Below the pieces are notes generated by a model, which saw only the letters and a list, made by a program, of their open reading frames with translations, was not told the origin of the DNA and did not search any database. Positions 36,822 through 45,372 of a DNA stretch of 64,000 bases are shown in pieces (position 1 is the first letter of the stretch; every line of letters starts with the position of its first letter). This stretch comes from Lachnospiraceae bacterium (lineage in GTDB: Bacteria > Bacillota > Clostridia > Lachnospirales > Lachnospiraceae): contig WRBB01000001.1 of the NCBI GenBank assembly GCA_009779895.1, positions 124,001-188,000 of the forward strand. The letters are read 5' to 3'. The translations under genes were made by a program, and so were the position numbers.

Positions 36822-37577
36822 ATGGAAAAATTTGTGAATTATAAAATTGAAATGTCAGCAACAATATTGGAAGCACTTATTAAAATAGATAAAAATAATA
36901 ATGGTTTCCTAATTGTGACGGATGATAGTAATAAAGTAGTGGGCACATTGACGGATGGTGATATAAGGCGAGCCTATATAGCCGGATATGATAGCAAAAC
37001 GAATATTAGTAATATTTGTATTAAGAAATTCAAATTTTTGATGTATACGGATAGTGTTTCGGATGTAATCGAAATATTTAAAATTCGTGCAATCAAGTTT
37101 TTGCCGATTGTAGATGGCGAGAATAGGTTGATTAATATTATTACCAAGACACAAATACATGCCTTATTATTGCAAGATATTAGGGCGGATATTATGTATG
37201 ACTTCTTTAGTTTGGATGATGGTATTATGGATCAAGAGATATTACATCGCCCTTGGGGATTTTATAAGTCCACGCTAATTAATGATTATTTTCAATCTAA
37301 GATTATTTGTGTGAATCCAAAGGAGCAGTTGAGTCTTCAATCACATAGATACCGAGAAGAGCATTGGACGATAGTAAATGGTATTGGAACAGTTCAATTA
37401 GATGATTCAGTTATTGAGGTGAAACGAGGTAATACGGTTTTTATTCCGAAAGGCTGTAGGCATCGATTGGTAAATACGGATGATAAGGAAACGTTAATCA
37501 TCGCTGAAGTTCAAATTGGTGAATACTTTGGGGAAGATGATATTATAAGATATGAGGATTCATATGGAAGGAAGTAA
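36822..37577 (+). CDS. CBS-pair and cupin (mannose-6-phosphate isomerase-like) fusion protein
   Basis: The 251-residue protein joins two CBS motifs (about residues 1-60 and 66-120: LTDGDIRRAYIAG, FLPIVDGENRLINIITK) to a cupin of the type found at the C-terminus of GDP-mannose pyrophosphorylases (about 140-245: HRPWGFYKS, EQLSLQSHRYREEHW, VFIPKGCRHRL). The cupin has several possible metal ligands (HRYREEHW). CBS domains bind nucleotides and often regulate enzymes. It may isomerise or bind the sugar that feeds the NeuB-like synthase. It has no clear ribosome site and probably relies on coupling to the gene before it. Confidence 0.75.
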   Translation: MEKFVNYKIEMSATILEALIKIDKNNNGFLIVTDDSNKVVGTLTDGDIRRAYIAGYDSKTNISNICIKKFKFLMYTDSVSDVIEIFKIRAIKFLPIVDGENRLINIITKTQIHALLLQDIRADIMYDFFSLDDGIMDQEILHRPWGFYKSTLINDYFQSKIICVNPKEQLSLQSHRYREEHWTIVNGIGTVQLDDSVIEVKRGNTVFIPKGCRHRLVNTDDKETLIIAEVQIGEYFGEDDIIRYEDSYGRK

Positions 37578-37605
37578 GCAAAAATGAAAGGGAGTTCCTA
37601 ATTTG

Positions 37606-38772
37606 ATGAATATTGCATTTATTCCAGTACGTGGGGGGAGCAAATCGATTCCTCTTAAAAATATAAAACCAATTCATGGCGAACCATTGGTTTATTGGAC
37701 GGTTCGGGCAGCATGCGAATGCAAAGATATTGATAAGGTGTATGTTGTGACTGATAGTGATGAAATAGCGGATGTGGTGAAAGCGTTTCGTGATAGAAAG
37801 GAGAGGGGTTTTGGAAAATTAGAAGTCGTTGGGCGAACAGCAGAATCAGCTACTGATACAGCATCAACCGAGTTTGCAATGTTAGAGTTTGCGAAGAAGT
37901 ATGATTTTGATAACATTGTTTTGATTCAAGCGACATCCCCTTTGCTGATGAAGAGCGATCTTGAGAAAGGATTTGATATTTTTAAGGAGGAGCTTGTTGA
38001 TAGTGTATTGTCTGTTGTGAGGCAAAAGAGATTTAATTGGAATATTGATGATTTTGGTTACGCATATCCGGAAAATTATGATTTTTTCAATCGTCCGCGA
38101 CGTCAAGATTTTGATGGTTATTTTGTTGAGAACGGAGCTTTTTATATAACGAGTAGAACGCTTTTGCTGAAAAGCAAAAATAGGATTTCGGGGAATATTA
38201 AAGTAATTGAGATGAATGAAGATTCATTTTTTGAGATTGATGAATTATCGGATTGGGTGATTGCTGAAAATTTGATGCAGAAGCATTATAAAAAATGTTC
38301 GAAAAAGATATCGGAGATAAGAATGTTTTTGACAGATTGTGATGGTTGTTTAACGGATGCTGGTATGTATTATTCAGAAAAGGGTGATGAGCTGAAAAAG
38401 TTTAATACGCATGATGGAATGGGTTTTGCTTTACTCCGAGAGCGAGGAATTATTACAGGGATTATTACGAGTGAAAAGGTCGAGTTAAATCAGCGACGAG
38501 CCAAAAAAATGAAATTGGATATTTTAGAAGAGGGTTGCCAAGATAAGCTAGAGGTTGTTGAAAGATTATGTCAGAAATATCAAGTGAATCTTGAAAATTT
38601 GGTTTATATTGGAGATGATGTGAATGATCTTGAAGTGATTAAAAATGTAGGGTATAGTTGCTGCCCATCAGATGCACTTCCTATAATAAAAAAACATGTG
38701 GATTATATTACTACAGCAAAGGGAGGCGAGGGAGTGATTAGAGAAGTAGTGGAGAAGTTGATAGATGAGTAG
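37606..38772 (+). CDS. CMP-nonulosonate synthetase fused to a KdsC-like HAD phosphatase
   Basis: Residues 1 to about 225 are an acylneuraminate cytidylyltransferase: FIPVRGGSKSIPLKNI, YVVTDSDEIADV, LIQATSPLL and GYFVENGAFYIT. Residues about 238-388 are a HAD phosphatase like KdsC: FLTDCDGCLTD with Asp244 and Asp246, THDGMGF, IGDDVNDLEV. The fused phosphatase would remove phosphate from a nonulosonate-9-phosphate before CMP activation, as in Kdn or Kdo routes. The ATG at 37606 is favoured; TTG at 37603 has slightly better spacing from GGAG at 37591-37594. The next gene overlaps its end by eight bases. Confidence 0.9.
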   Translation: MNIAFIPVRGGSKSIPLKNIKPIHGEPLVYWTVRAACECKDIDKVYVVTDSDEIADVVKAFRDRKERGFGKLEVVGRTAESATDTASTEFAMLEFAKKYDFDNIVLIQATSPLLMKSDLEKGFDIFKEELVDSVLSVVRQKRFNWNIDDFGYAYPENYDFFNRPRRQDFDGYFVENGAFYITSRTLLLKSKNRISGNIKVIEMNEDSFFEIDELSDWVIAENLMQKHYKKCSKKISEIRMFLTDCDGCLTDAGMYYSEKGDELKKFNTHDGMGFALLRERGIITGIITSEKVELNQRRAKKMKLDILEEGCQDKLEVVERLCQKYQVNLENLVYIGDDVNDLEVIKNVGYSCCPSDALPIIKKHVDYITTAKGGEGVIREVVEKLIDE

Positions 38773-39931
38773 AATAAATGCTTTACACATTGCAAGTTTT
38801 AACGGGAATATGGGTGATAGTGCCAATCATAATGGGTTTAGAAGACGTTTAATAGAAGTTCTGGGAAATATTGATTTTGAAGAAATTGAAATAAGGGAGT
38901 TTTATCAGTCGTGGAATTTGCGAGATTTCAATAGTGATGAATTTGTTGAATTATGTAATAAAAAGGAATTGGTGATTTTTGGTGGCGGCGGTTTTTTTGA
39001 GCCTATTTGGGATTATTCTTGTACGGGAACAACCTTGAATATAAGCAATGAAACATTGGATAAAATTAAAACACCAATTCTTTTTCATGGCGTTGGTTGT
39101 GACATAACAAAAGGTGTAACGGAGAAGACGATTAAAAAGTTTCGTTTATTTTTAGATAGATTGGTAAACGATAAGAATATTTTTGTGAGTGTTAGAAATG
39201 AGGGTTCATTTGAAGCGATTGAGACACTTTTTGGTAATAGGTTTGAACAGAAAATTTGTTGCGTTCCGGATGGTGCATTTTTTTTAGAAACTCAAAAATT
39301 TGAGTTTCCGGAGGTAAGAAAAAACTATCGTTTAATAGGGATAAATATCCAAGAAAACTTAAAAAATATTCAATTTTCTTTAGAGAATAGCTCAGTGACA
39401 TATGAAGGATTTTTAGAAGAATTGGCAAAGAGTATCATGGATTTTTTAGATAACTACACAGATTATCAAATCATTTTTTTTCCTCATATATACAGTGATT
39501 TGCTTGCAATATATGAGTTGATGAATCTGATTGGAGACCAGTATCGCAGAACAAGAATGATAGTGGCTCCTTTGTTGACTGGTTTAAGTTCGGGAAGTTA
39601 CTTTTTTGGGTTATACAAAGAATGTGATATTATAATTGGCATGAGGTTTCATACAAATGTTTGTGCAATTGCTCAAAATATCTCTAGTATTGCAATGACC
39701 ACCAAAGGATATAGAAGAATAACAGATTTGCATCGAGAAGTAAATTTGATGGATCGTTTGGTAGATGTCAGCGAAATGGGATTTGGTGGAATACTTAATA
39801 AAATGATAGATGAAACATTGGTAGAACGTGTTGTCATTGAAAAGGCTTATCAAGAAGTTAACGTACGGATGTATGAGGATAGTTTGGCCTTTTATAATGG
39901 TGTCAAGACCTGGTTTGGGCAAGTTAGTTAA
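38765..39931 (+). CDS. Polysaccharide pyruvyltransferase family protein
   Basis: The 388-residue protein has the family features LHIASFNGNMGDSANHNG at the start, VIFGGGGFFEP near residue 75, FVSVRNEGSFEAI, and the C-terminal DIIIGMRFHTNVCAIAQ. Members add pyruvate ketals to wall polymers from PEP, giving negative charge, as CsaB does for S-layer anchoring. It overlaps the NeuA-HAD gene by eight bases. The substrate may be the acidic glycan of this locus. The start ATG at 38765 is within the end of the preceding gene, typical of coupled operons. Confidence 0.85.
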   Translation: MSRINALHIASFNGNMGDSANHNGFRRRLIEVLGNIDFEEIEIREFYQSWNLRDFNSDEFVELCNKKELVIFGGGGFFEPIWDYSCTGTTLNISNETLDKIKTPILFHGVGCDITKGVTEKTIKKFRLFLDRLVNDKNIFVSVRNEGSFEAIETLFGNRFEQKICCVPDGAFFLETQKFEFPEVRKNYRLIGINIQENLKNIQFSLENSSVTYEGFLEELAKSIMDFLDNYTDYQIIFFPHIYSDLLAIYELMNLIGDQYRRTRMIVAPLLTGLSSGSYFFGLYKECDIIIGMRFHTNVCAIAQNISSIAMTTKGYRRITDLHREVNLMDRLVDVSEMGFGGILNKMIDETLVERVVIEKAYQEVNVRMYEDSLAFYNGVKTWFGQVS

Positions 39932-39950
39932 AAAGAAAGATATTTTAACA

Positions 39951-41333
39951 ATGAATAATGAAATACGTGGTGCATTACTAAAGTATTTAGGATATTTAAT
40001 ATTAATTGCTTTCCAAGGGATTTCTTTTGGGTATGTTTGGTTTGTAATTTTTGCACCCTATATAGAAGAAATCGGACGCGGTTTTTATTTTTGGGGCAAT
40101 TATGCGGTGATTGGTGTATATGTTCTATTTACTGTATTTTTCACCAAAAATTTTGATGGTTATAAAATAGAAACCTTAAAAACCAGGAACACCTTATTAT
40201 CCAATGTATTAGCAATTTTTTGCGCCAATGTACTGGGTTATATTCAAGTGGCTTTGATTAGTGTGTATTTTTTCAGCATGCTGCCTATGCTGATTCTTGT
40301 GGCTGTGCAGTGGTTGTTTGTATTACTTTGGTGTATTATGATGCGACTTCTGTATACCCGTTTGGTTCCCCCAACAAAGTTATTGGTTGTTTTTGGTGAG
40401 CATGATCCTAAAGATTTAGTAGAAAAGACGAGTAAAATCAAAAATAAACTGCATGTTATTTCACGGATTAGCATTTATGCAGGTGGAAAGGCTTTGGAAG
40501 AAGCGGTTTTGAAACATAAGTCTATTTTATTATATGACTTACCTTCTGACCAGCGTAGTGCGATTTTGAAGTTCTGTTATTACCATAAGAAGTCCGTGTT
40601 TTTAACCCCGAAACTATCTGATATTATGATTAGAGGTGCAAAGGAAAGAAATTATTTTGATACCCCTATGATGGAAGTTCAAAAAAGTGGTCTAAGCATC
40701 GAGGATCGAATCGTTAAGCGTGTTTCGGATGTGATTATGGCAATCATTGCGATTGTTATTTCGTCACCGTTTATGTTGATTTTTGGAATGTGCATCAAAC
40801 TGTATGATCGTGGCTGTGTTTTTTATTTGCAAGAAAGAATGACAGTGGATGGAAAGCTTTTTCGGATGATTAAATTTCGTAGTATGCGTGAGAATGCAGA
40901 GGTAGAAGGTGCTCAGTTGGCGAAACGCAGTGATAGTCGTATTACGCCTATTGGAAAATTTTTGCGGACAACGCATTTGGATGAATTACCTCAAATCTTT
41001 AATATTTTAAAGGGAGATATGTCCTTTGTAGGACCAAGACCGGAGCGAGCAGAGATTGCAAAAGAGTATGAAAAGCATGTGCCTGAATTTGGTTATCGGC
41101 TTTCGGTTAAAGCGGGACTTACGGGTTATGCACAGATTTATGGGAAGTATAATACAACACCCTATGATAAATTACGGTTAGATTTAAAATATATCGAAGA
41201 GTACAGTTATTTATTGGATATAAAATTGTTGTTTATGACATTTAAAGTGATGTTTCAAAGTGAAAATACAGAGGGGGTTCAAGAAGAGCAAAAAACAGCG
41301 GTAAGGCGCAATCAAAAAGGAAATCAAAAATAA
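39951..41333 (+). CDS. Polyprenyl-phosphate sugar phosphotransferase (WcaJ/WbaP-like initiating transferase)
   Basis: About 460 residues. The N-terminal half has four or five transmembrane helices and a CoA-binding-like soluble part (KLLVVFGEHDPKDL). The C-terminal 200 residues are the bacterial sugar transferase domain: KRVSDVIMAIIAIVISSPF, MIKFRSMRENAE, THLDELPQIFNILKGDMSFV, GPRPERAE and GLTGYAQIYGKYNT. It starts glycan synthesis by placing a sugar phosphate on undecaprenyl phosphate. The ATG at 39951 is chosen because earlier in-frame starts lie inside the pyruvyltransferase gene; no strong ribosome site is visible. A second, short enzyme of this class lies at 44719. Confidence 0.88.
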   Translation: MNNEIRGALLKYLGYLILIAFQGISFGYVWFVIFAPYIEEIGRGFYFWGNYAVIGVYVLFTVFFTKNFDGYKIETLKTRNTLLSNVLAIFCANVLGYIQVALISVYFFSMLPMLILVAVQWLFVLLWCIMMRLLYTRLVPPTKLLVVFGEHDPKDLVEKTSKIKNKLHVISRISIYAGGKALEEAVLKHKSILLYDLPSDQRSAILKFCYYHKKSVFLTPKLSDIMIRGAKERNYFDTPMMEVQKSGLSIEDRIVKRVSDVIMAIIAIVISSPFMLIFGMCIKLYDRGCVFYLQERMTVDGKLFRMIKFRSMRENAEVEGAQLAKRSDSRITPIGKFLRTTHLDELPQIFNILKGDMSFVGPRPERAEIAKEYEKHVPEFGYRLSVKAGLTGYAQIYGKYNTTPYDKLRLDLKYIEEYSYLLDIKLLFMTFKVMFQSENTEGVQEEQKTAVRRNQKGNQK

Positions 41334-41341
41334 AGTTTAAT

Positions 41342-41370
41342 TTTACATCGGGTCTTTTTTATGTTACTAT
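41342..41370 (+). promoter_or_regulatory. Promoter for the Gly-rich protein gene
   Basis: TTTACA at 41342-41347, 17-base spacer and TACTAT at 41365-41370 with an extended TGT. It lies in the 85-base gap before the secreted Gly-rich protein. Confidence 0.5.
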
Positions 41371-41418
41371 ATGTTCAAAAGTAGTTTAATTATAGTTGCA
41401 ACATTGAGGGAGTTTATT

Positions 41419-42702
41419 ATGTTTTCGTGTATACTCGGAAAGAATAATTTTGGAAAAAGAATCATGTATAGAATCTTAGTCGTTTTTATGGCTATATTGT
41501 TTGCTGTGGCTTTTGTGCCAACAAATATTGTAGTGGCAGACGATGTAATTGGTGACCCCGGTGATGGTGGCGGTGGAGATCCTGATCCCGGCCCTGGTGA
41601 TGGCGGCGGCGGAGATCCTGACCCCGGTCCCGGTGATGGCGGCGGTGGCGGAGATCCTGACCCCGGTCCCGGTGATGGCGGCGGTGGAACTCCTGACCCC
41701 GGTCCCGGTGACGGCGGCGGAGGCACAACAAATCCCGGCGGTGGTGGTGATTCCGGTTCCGGTGGTGGTACGAGTAATCCCGGTGGTGGCGGCACCTCTA
41801 ATCCTGGTGGCGGTGGTACATCCAATCCCGGTGGTGGCGGTACAAGTAGTCCCGGCGGCGGTGGCGGCACGGCGAATCCCGGCGGTGGTGGTGGTGCAAA
41901 TACACCCGGAACACCGAATTTAAACAGTGATATCGATACAACAATTCCGCCTTGGTTGAATCTTTCCGATTTAGAGTCTGATGATGAGAGTGGATTGGAT
42001 GCAGATGATAGCTCTGATCAATCAGCTCGTAATATACCGGTGATTTTACCCTCTGCAATACCAAGTGCTTTGGTTGGAGCACCGACTATGATTATACCGG
42101 CAAGAAGCATGCAAGGTGACGATACGTTGCAGGGAAATGATGGTAATGCCAGACCGGGTGGAGGTATACTCAGTGGAGGTATACAGCATGGTAGTGCGAC
42201 TGCCGGAGAGAGCTGGGCGATTTTTAATTTGATGTTGATTGCTGTGGGTGTTGGTATTTTACTGCTGCGCGGTATAAAAGCGATTGCGAAGCATAGACGC
42301 AACAAAATAGAGATTCAGACAATCAATATGGAAAAGATTGATTATGATGATGATATACTTGGACATCGCTATGAACCGGAAGATGTGGAAGAGATATTGC
42401 AAAATGGTATTCAGCAGATGCAAAAGGAGCCAAAGAGCTTTTTTGAAGAGTTTGGTTTGAAAAAATTGTTGTATGCGATTCCTATGGCTTTGGCTATCGT
42501 TTTATTTGCTTTCACCCAAGATATGGATATGCAGGCATATTATGTGGATGCTTGGACGATTGTGTTTGCAGTGCTTCTTTTGGTGCAGTTGGGTGCGATG
42601 TTTCAAGTGCCTGTATTGGAGTTTATTCGGAAAAGGGCGGCTATAAAAGAAAGAGGTGTAGCCTCATCGGAGGCAGAAGAAGCTTCAGAATCACTGGTAT
42701 AA
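41419..42702 (+). CDS. Secreted or membrane-anchored Gly/Pro/Asp-rich repeat protein
   Basis: The 427-residue protein has a signal-like helix (RILVVFMAILFAVAFVP). A low-complexity region of about 120 residues follows, made of DPDPGPGDGGGG units and later TSNPGGGG units. After a polar linker there are one transmembrane helix near residue 285 (IFNLMLIAVGVGILLL) and two more near the C-terminus (YAIPMALAIVLFAF, WTIVFAVLLLVQLGAM). GAGGGAG at 41406-41412 sets the ATG at 41419. I do not recognise a family. It sits between the two sugar transferases and may be a wall-spanning structural or assembly component. The antisense Pro-rich frame is a shadow. Confidence 0.75.
   Translation: MFSCILGKNNFGKRIMYRILVVFMAILFAVAFVPTNIVVADDVIGDPGDGGGGDPDPGPGDGGGGDPDPGPGDGGGGGDPDPGPGDGGGGTPDPGPGDGGGGTTNPGGGGDSGSGGGTSNPGGGGTSNPGGGGTSNPGGGGTSSPGGGGGTANPGGGGGANTPGTPNLNSDIDTTIPPWLNLSDLESDDESGLDADDSSDQSARNIPVILPSAIPSALVGAPTMIIPARSMQGDDTLQGNDGNARPGGGILSGGIQHGSATAGESWAIFNLMLIAVGVGILLLRGIKAIAKHRRNKIEIQTINMEKIDYDDDILGHRYEPEDVEEILQNGIQQMQKEPKSFFEEFGLKKLLYAIPMALAIVLFAFTQDMDMQAYYVDAWTIVFAVLLLVQLGAMFQVPVLEFIRKRAAIKERGVASSEAEEASESLV
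41557..41900 (+). repeat. G+C-rich coding tandem repeat
   Basis: Imperfect units of 36 to 39 bases (GGTGATGGCGGCGGTGG followed by a GATCCTGACCCCGGTCCC part) occur about four times, then shorter 18-24 base units ending in AATCCCGGTGGTGGCGG. Base composition departs strongly from the A+T-rich surroundings. Copy number is likely to vary between strains. Confidence 0.85.
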
Positions 42703-42715
42703 TTGTTTATCTTTA

Positions 42716-42741
42716 AAGGTAGGTTGATTTCAACCTACCTT
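42716..42741 (+). terminator. Hairpin after the Gly-rich protein gene
   Basis: An 11-bp perfect stem (AAGGTAGGTTG at 42716-42726 and its complement at 42731-42741) with a 4-base loop lies 14 bases after the stop. It lacks a long T run, so it may be a weak terminator or a transcript-stabilising hairpin. Confidence 0.5.
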
Positions 42742-42769
42742 ATTAAAGCGTTAAAACGGAGAAATGTGG

Positions 42770-44713
42770 ATGAGATTATTACTGAAAAAAAGAGGCTGGT
42801 CCATCGCCACAAAAATATTTTTTGTTTTGTTAGATATTATATGTATCAATTTGAGTTCTTTTTTGGTGTTCATGATTCGTTTTAATATGCAATGGGCGGA
42901 AATCCCGTTTGAAAATTTTTATGCGGTTTTAGATACTATGATTATCAATACCATTGGTACATTGGTTATTTTTGCATTGTTTCGATTATACACAAGTATG
43001 TGGCGGTTTGCCAGTATCAAAGAATTGATGTATATTATTCAGGCCTCGTTTGCTTCTGTAATATTTAATTTATTGGTATATGTTGTGTTGGAACGCTCTA
43101 TTTTTTGGAGTTATTTCTTTTTTTATTTTGTGGGAATTTTTCTGTTTACTTGTACCAGCCGTTTTGCTTATCGTTTTGTGCGACTGGTTTATCGGGGCAG
43201 TGTTCATACACCATACATGCGCAATACAATGATTATTGGTGCGGGTGAGGCTTGTAATGTGGTCATGAAAGAGTTGGAGCTTAGTACAAGGTTAGATGCC
43301 AAAGTGTGTTGTATCATTGATGACGACCCGCAGAAGATAAATAAATATATTCATGGAGTTAAGGTGGTAGGAAACCGCGAGTCCATTTTAGAAAATGCAA
43401 GTAAGTATCAAATCAACGAAATCATTGTAGCGATTCCCGGTGTGAGCCGCCGGACACAACAAGAGATTTTAAATATTTGCCAAAAAGTGGAAAATTGTGA
43501 TTTGAAAATCATACCCGGTGTTTACCAATTGGTGAAAGGTGAGGTAAGTGTTTCCAAGCTTAGAAATGTAGAATTGGAGGACTTGCTAGGGCGTGAGCCT
43601 GTGGCAATTAAAACAGAAGCCGTTGGTCGTTATGTGTCCGGGAAAGTGGTGTTGGTAACAGGTGGTGGCGGTAGTATCGGTAGTGAGTTGTGCCGCCAGA
43701 TTGTTGCAAATGGCGTTCGGAAGTTGATTATTTTTGATATTTATGAAAACAATGCTTATGACATTCAACAAGAATTAAAGGTACGTTATCCGAATTTAGA
43801 TTTGGTTGTGTTAATTGGTTCGGTTCGTAATAGCCGTAGATTAAATTATGTTTTTGCGCAGTATCGGCCGCATATCGTTTATCATGCGGCGGCGCATAAG
43901 CATGTTCCTTTGATGGAAGACAGTCCCAATGAAGCCATTAAAAATAATGTTTTTGGTACTTATAAGACGGCTGTGATTGCAGATCAATATCATGTGGAAA
44001 AATTTGTGCTGATTTCTACAGACAAAGCAGTCAATCCCACTAATATTATGGGGGCAAGTAAGCGGATTGGTGAAATGATTATTCAATTGTTTAACAATCG
44101 TTCCAAGACAGAGTTTGTAGCGGTGCGTTTTGGCAATGTATTAGGAAGCAACGGCAGTGTGATTCCTTTGTTTAAAAAACAAATTGAAAGTGGTGGACCG
44201 GTGACAGTGACCCATCCTGATATTATCCGTTATTTTATGACCATTCCTGAGGCGGTTTCATTGGTGTTGCAGGCTGGAGCGAGTGGGAAAGGCGGAGAGA
44301 TTTTTGTGTTGGATATGGGAGAGCCGGTTAAAATTGTTAATTTGGCGAAAAATTTGATTCGTTTGTCCGGTTATGTTTTGGACACGGATATAGAAATAAA
44401 ATATATCGGATTAAGGGCCGGAGAGAAATTGTATGAAGAACTGTTGATGGAAGAAGAGGGCTTGGAAAAAACTTCAAATAGCAAAATCTTCATCGGTAAA
44501 CCGATTGAGTTTGATGAAGAAGAGCTGTTACAGGATTTGGATGTGTTGTATGCAGGTATTATCGGCGAAAAGTCTGATGTGAAACAAGTAATCAGTCGGA
44601 TTGTGCCGGAGTATCAATCCAACGAAGTAGGTACAAAATCGGAAGAACAGGTTCGTGATGATTGGAAAAGGGAATACGCAGAAAGTGATGAAACTCTGGC
44701 CGGTAGGAGGTAG
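42770..44713 (+). CDS. Membrane-bound nucleotide-sugar 4,6-dehydratase (CapD/PglF-like)
   Basis: The 647-residue protein has four N-terminal helices (about residues 10-130), a first Rossmann region (NTMIIGAGEACNVVMKEL) and a second, catalytic SDR domain (VVLVTGGGGSIGSELCRQI, YHAAAHKHVPLMEDSPNEAI, STDKAVNPTNIMGASKR, VRFGNVLGSNGSVIPLF). These enzymes usually turn UDP-GlcNAc into a 4-keto-6-deoxy sugar for bacillosamine or related residues. The ATG at 42770 is preferred over 42764 because GGAG at 42758-42761 is then eight bases away. With the following PglC-like enzyme it may form a bacillosamine-type start module. Confidence 0.9.
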   Translation: MRLLLKKRGWSIATKIFFVLLDIICINLSSFLVFMIRFNMQWAEIPFENFYAVLDTMIINTIGTLVIFALFRLYTSMWRFASIKELMYIIQASFASVIFNLLVYVVLERSIFWSYFFFYFVGIFLFTCTSRFAYRFVRLVYRGSVHTPYMRNTMIIGAGEACNVVMKELELSTRLDAKVCCIIDDDPQKINKYIHGVKVVGNRESILENASKYQINEIIVAIPGVSRRTQQEILNICQKVENCDLKIIPGVYQLVKGEVSVSKLRNVELEDLLGREPVAIKTEAVGRYVSGKVVLVTGGGGSIGSELCRQIVANGVRKLIIFDIYENNAYDIQQELKVRYPNLDLVVLIGSVRNSRRLNYVFAQYRPHIVYHAAAHKHVPLMEDSPNEAIKNNVFGTYKTAVIADQYHVEKFVLISTDKAVNPTNIMGASKRIGEMIIQLFNNRSKTEFVAVRFGNVLGSNGSVIPLFKKQIESGGPVTVTHPDIIRYFMTIPEAVSLVLQAGASGKGGEIFVLDMGEPVKIVNLAKNLIRLSGYVLDTDIEIKYIGLRAGEKLYEELLMEEEGLEKTSNSKIFIGKPIEFDEEELLQDLDVLYAGIIGEKSDVKQVISRIVPEYQSNEVGTKSEEQVRDDWKREYAESDETLAGRR

Positions 44714-44718
44714 TGTTC

Positions 44719-45372
44719 ATGTATAGGAGATACATCAAGAGGTGCTTGGATGTGGGGCTATCTACTTTTGCATTTTCTGTTTTATTGCCCCTGTTATGTC
44801 TTATTGCAATATGGATTAAACTAGATTCCAAAGGACCGGTGTTTTTCATTCAAAAGAGAGTGGGTATCCACAAAACCTATTTTCAGTTGTATAAATTTCG
44901 AACCATGAAAATAAATACGCCCGATAATATGCCGACGCATATGTTGGAAAATCCTGACGTATATATTACCAAGTCAGGTAGTTTTTTGCGTAAAACCGGA
45001 TTGGATGAATTACCGCAGTTGATTCATATTATGAATGGTGATATGTCTATTGTGGGGCCACGTCCGGCATTGTGGAATCAAACAGATTTGATTGTGCAGC
45101 GTGATTTGTACGGTGCCAATGATGTATTTCCGGGATTGACAGGGTTGGCGCAGGTTAGTGGTCGGGATGAGTTGTCGATTTTTACGAAAGCCAAGTTGGA
45201 TGGAAGATATGTCCAAAAGTTAAGTTTTTTAATGGATGTATATTGTGTTTTGGAGACTCTTTGTTGTGTGGTGAAGCAACGTGGATACCGAGAAGGAACG
45301 GAAGAGGAAGAAACAAAAGAGAGAGAAATGGAAGAGGAAAAAATGGATGAAGCGCATTTTAATCACGGGTAA
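44719..45372 (+). CDS. Short initiating phosphoglycosyl transferase (PglC/WbaP-core-like)
   Basis: The 217-residue protein has one N-terminal helix and the sugar transferase core: KRCLDVGLSTFAFSVLLPL, FFIQKRVGIHKTYFQLYKFR, GLDELPQLIHIMNGDMSIVG and FPGLTGLAQVSGRDEL. Single-helix PglC-type enzymes put a phosphosugar on the lipid carrier. The C-terminal 30 residues are a run of Glu, Lys and Arg overlapping the next gene. TAGGAGG at 44704-44710 fits the ATG at 44719 rather than the GTG at 44713. It pairs logically with the dehydratase just before it. Confidence 0.9.
   Translation: MYRRYIKRCLDVGLSTFAFSVLLPLLCLIAIWIKLDSKGPVFFIQKRVGIHKTYFQLYKFRTMKINTPDNMPTHMLENPDVYITKSGSFLRKTGLDELPQLIHIMNGDMSIVGPRPALWNQTDLIVQRDLYGANDVFPGLTGLAQVSGRDELSIFTKAKLDGRYVQKLSFLMDVYCVLETLCCVVKQRGYREGTEEEETKEREMEEEKMDEAHFNHG

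Noticed and set aside
41367..41870. Minus-strand 167-codon Pro-rich open frame
   Set aside because: It is the antisense of the Gly-rich repeat, where low complexity keeps all frames open. It has no ribosome site and no plausible protein features.
41557..41900. Possible CRISPR-like array
   Set aside because: Units are contiguous coding repeats of variable length without unique spacers, and no cas genes are nearby.
41549..41923. Plus-strand second-frame open frame rich in Val, Ala and Pro
   Set aside because: Shadow of the same G+C-rich repeat in another frame; the first frame has the signal peptide, ribosome site and membrane segments.
42703..42885. 60-codon frame between the Gly-rich protein and the dehydratase
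   Set aside because: It runs over the hairpin at 42716 and then out of frame through the dehydratase start; no ribosome site.
45281..45346. Lys/Arg-rich N-terminal extension of the epimerase
   Set aside because: It is the out-of-frame reading of the Glu/Lys-rich end of the preceding transferase; the Rossmann motif starts at the ATG at 45347.
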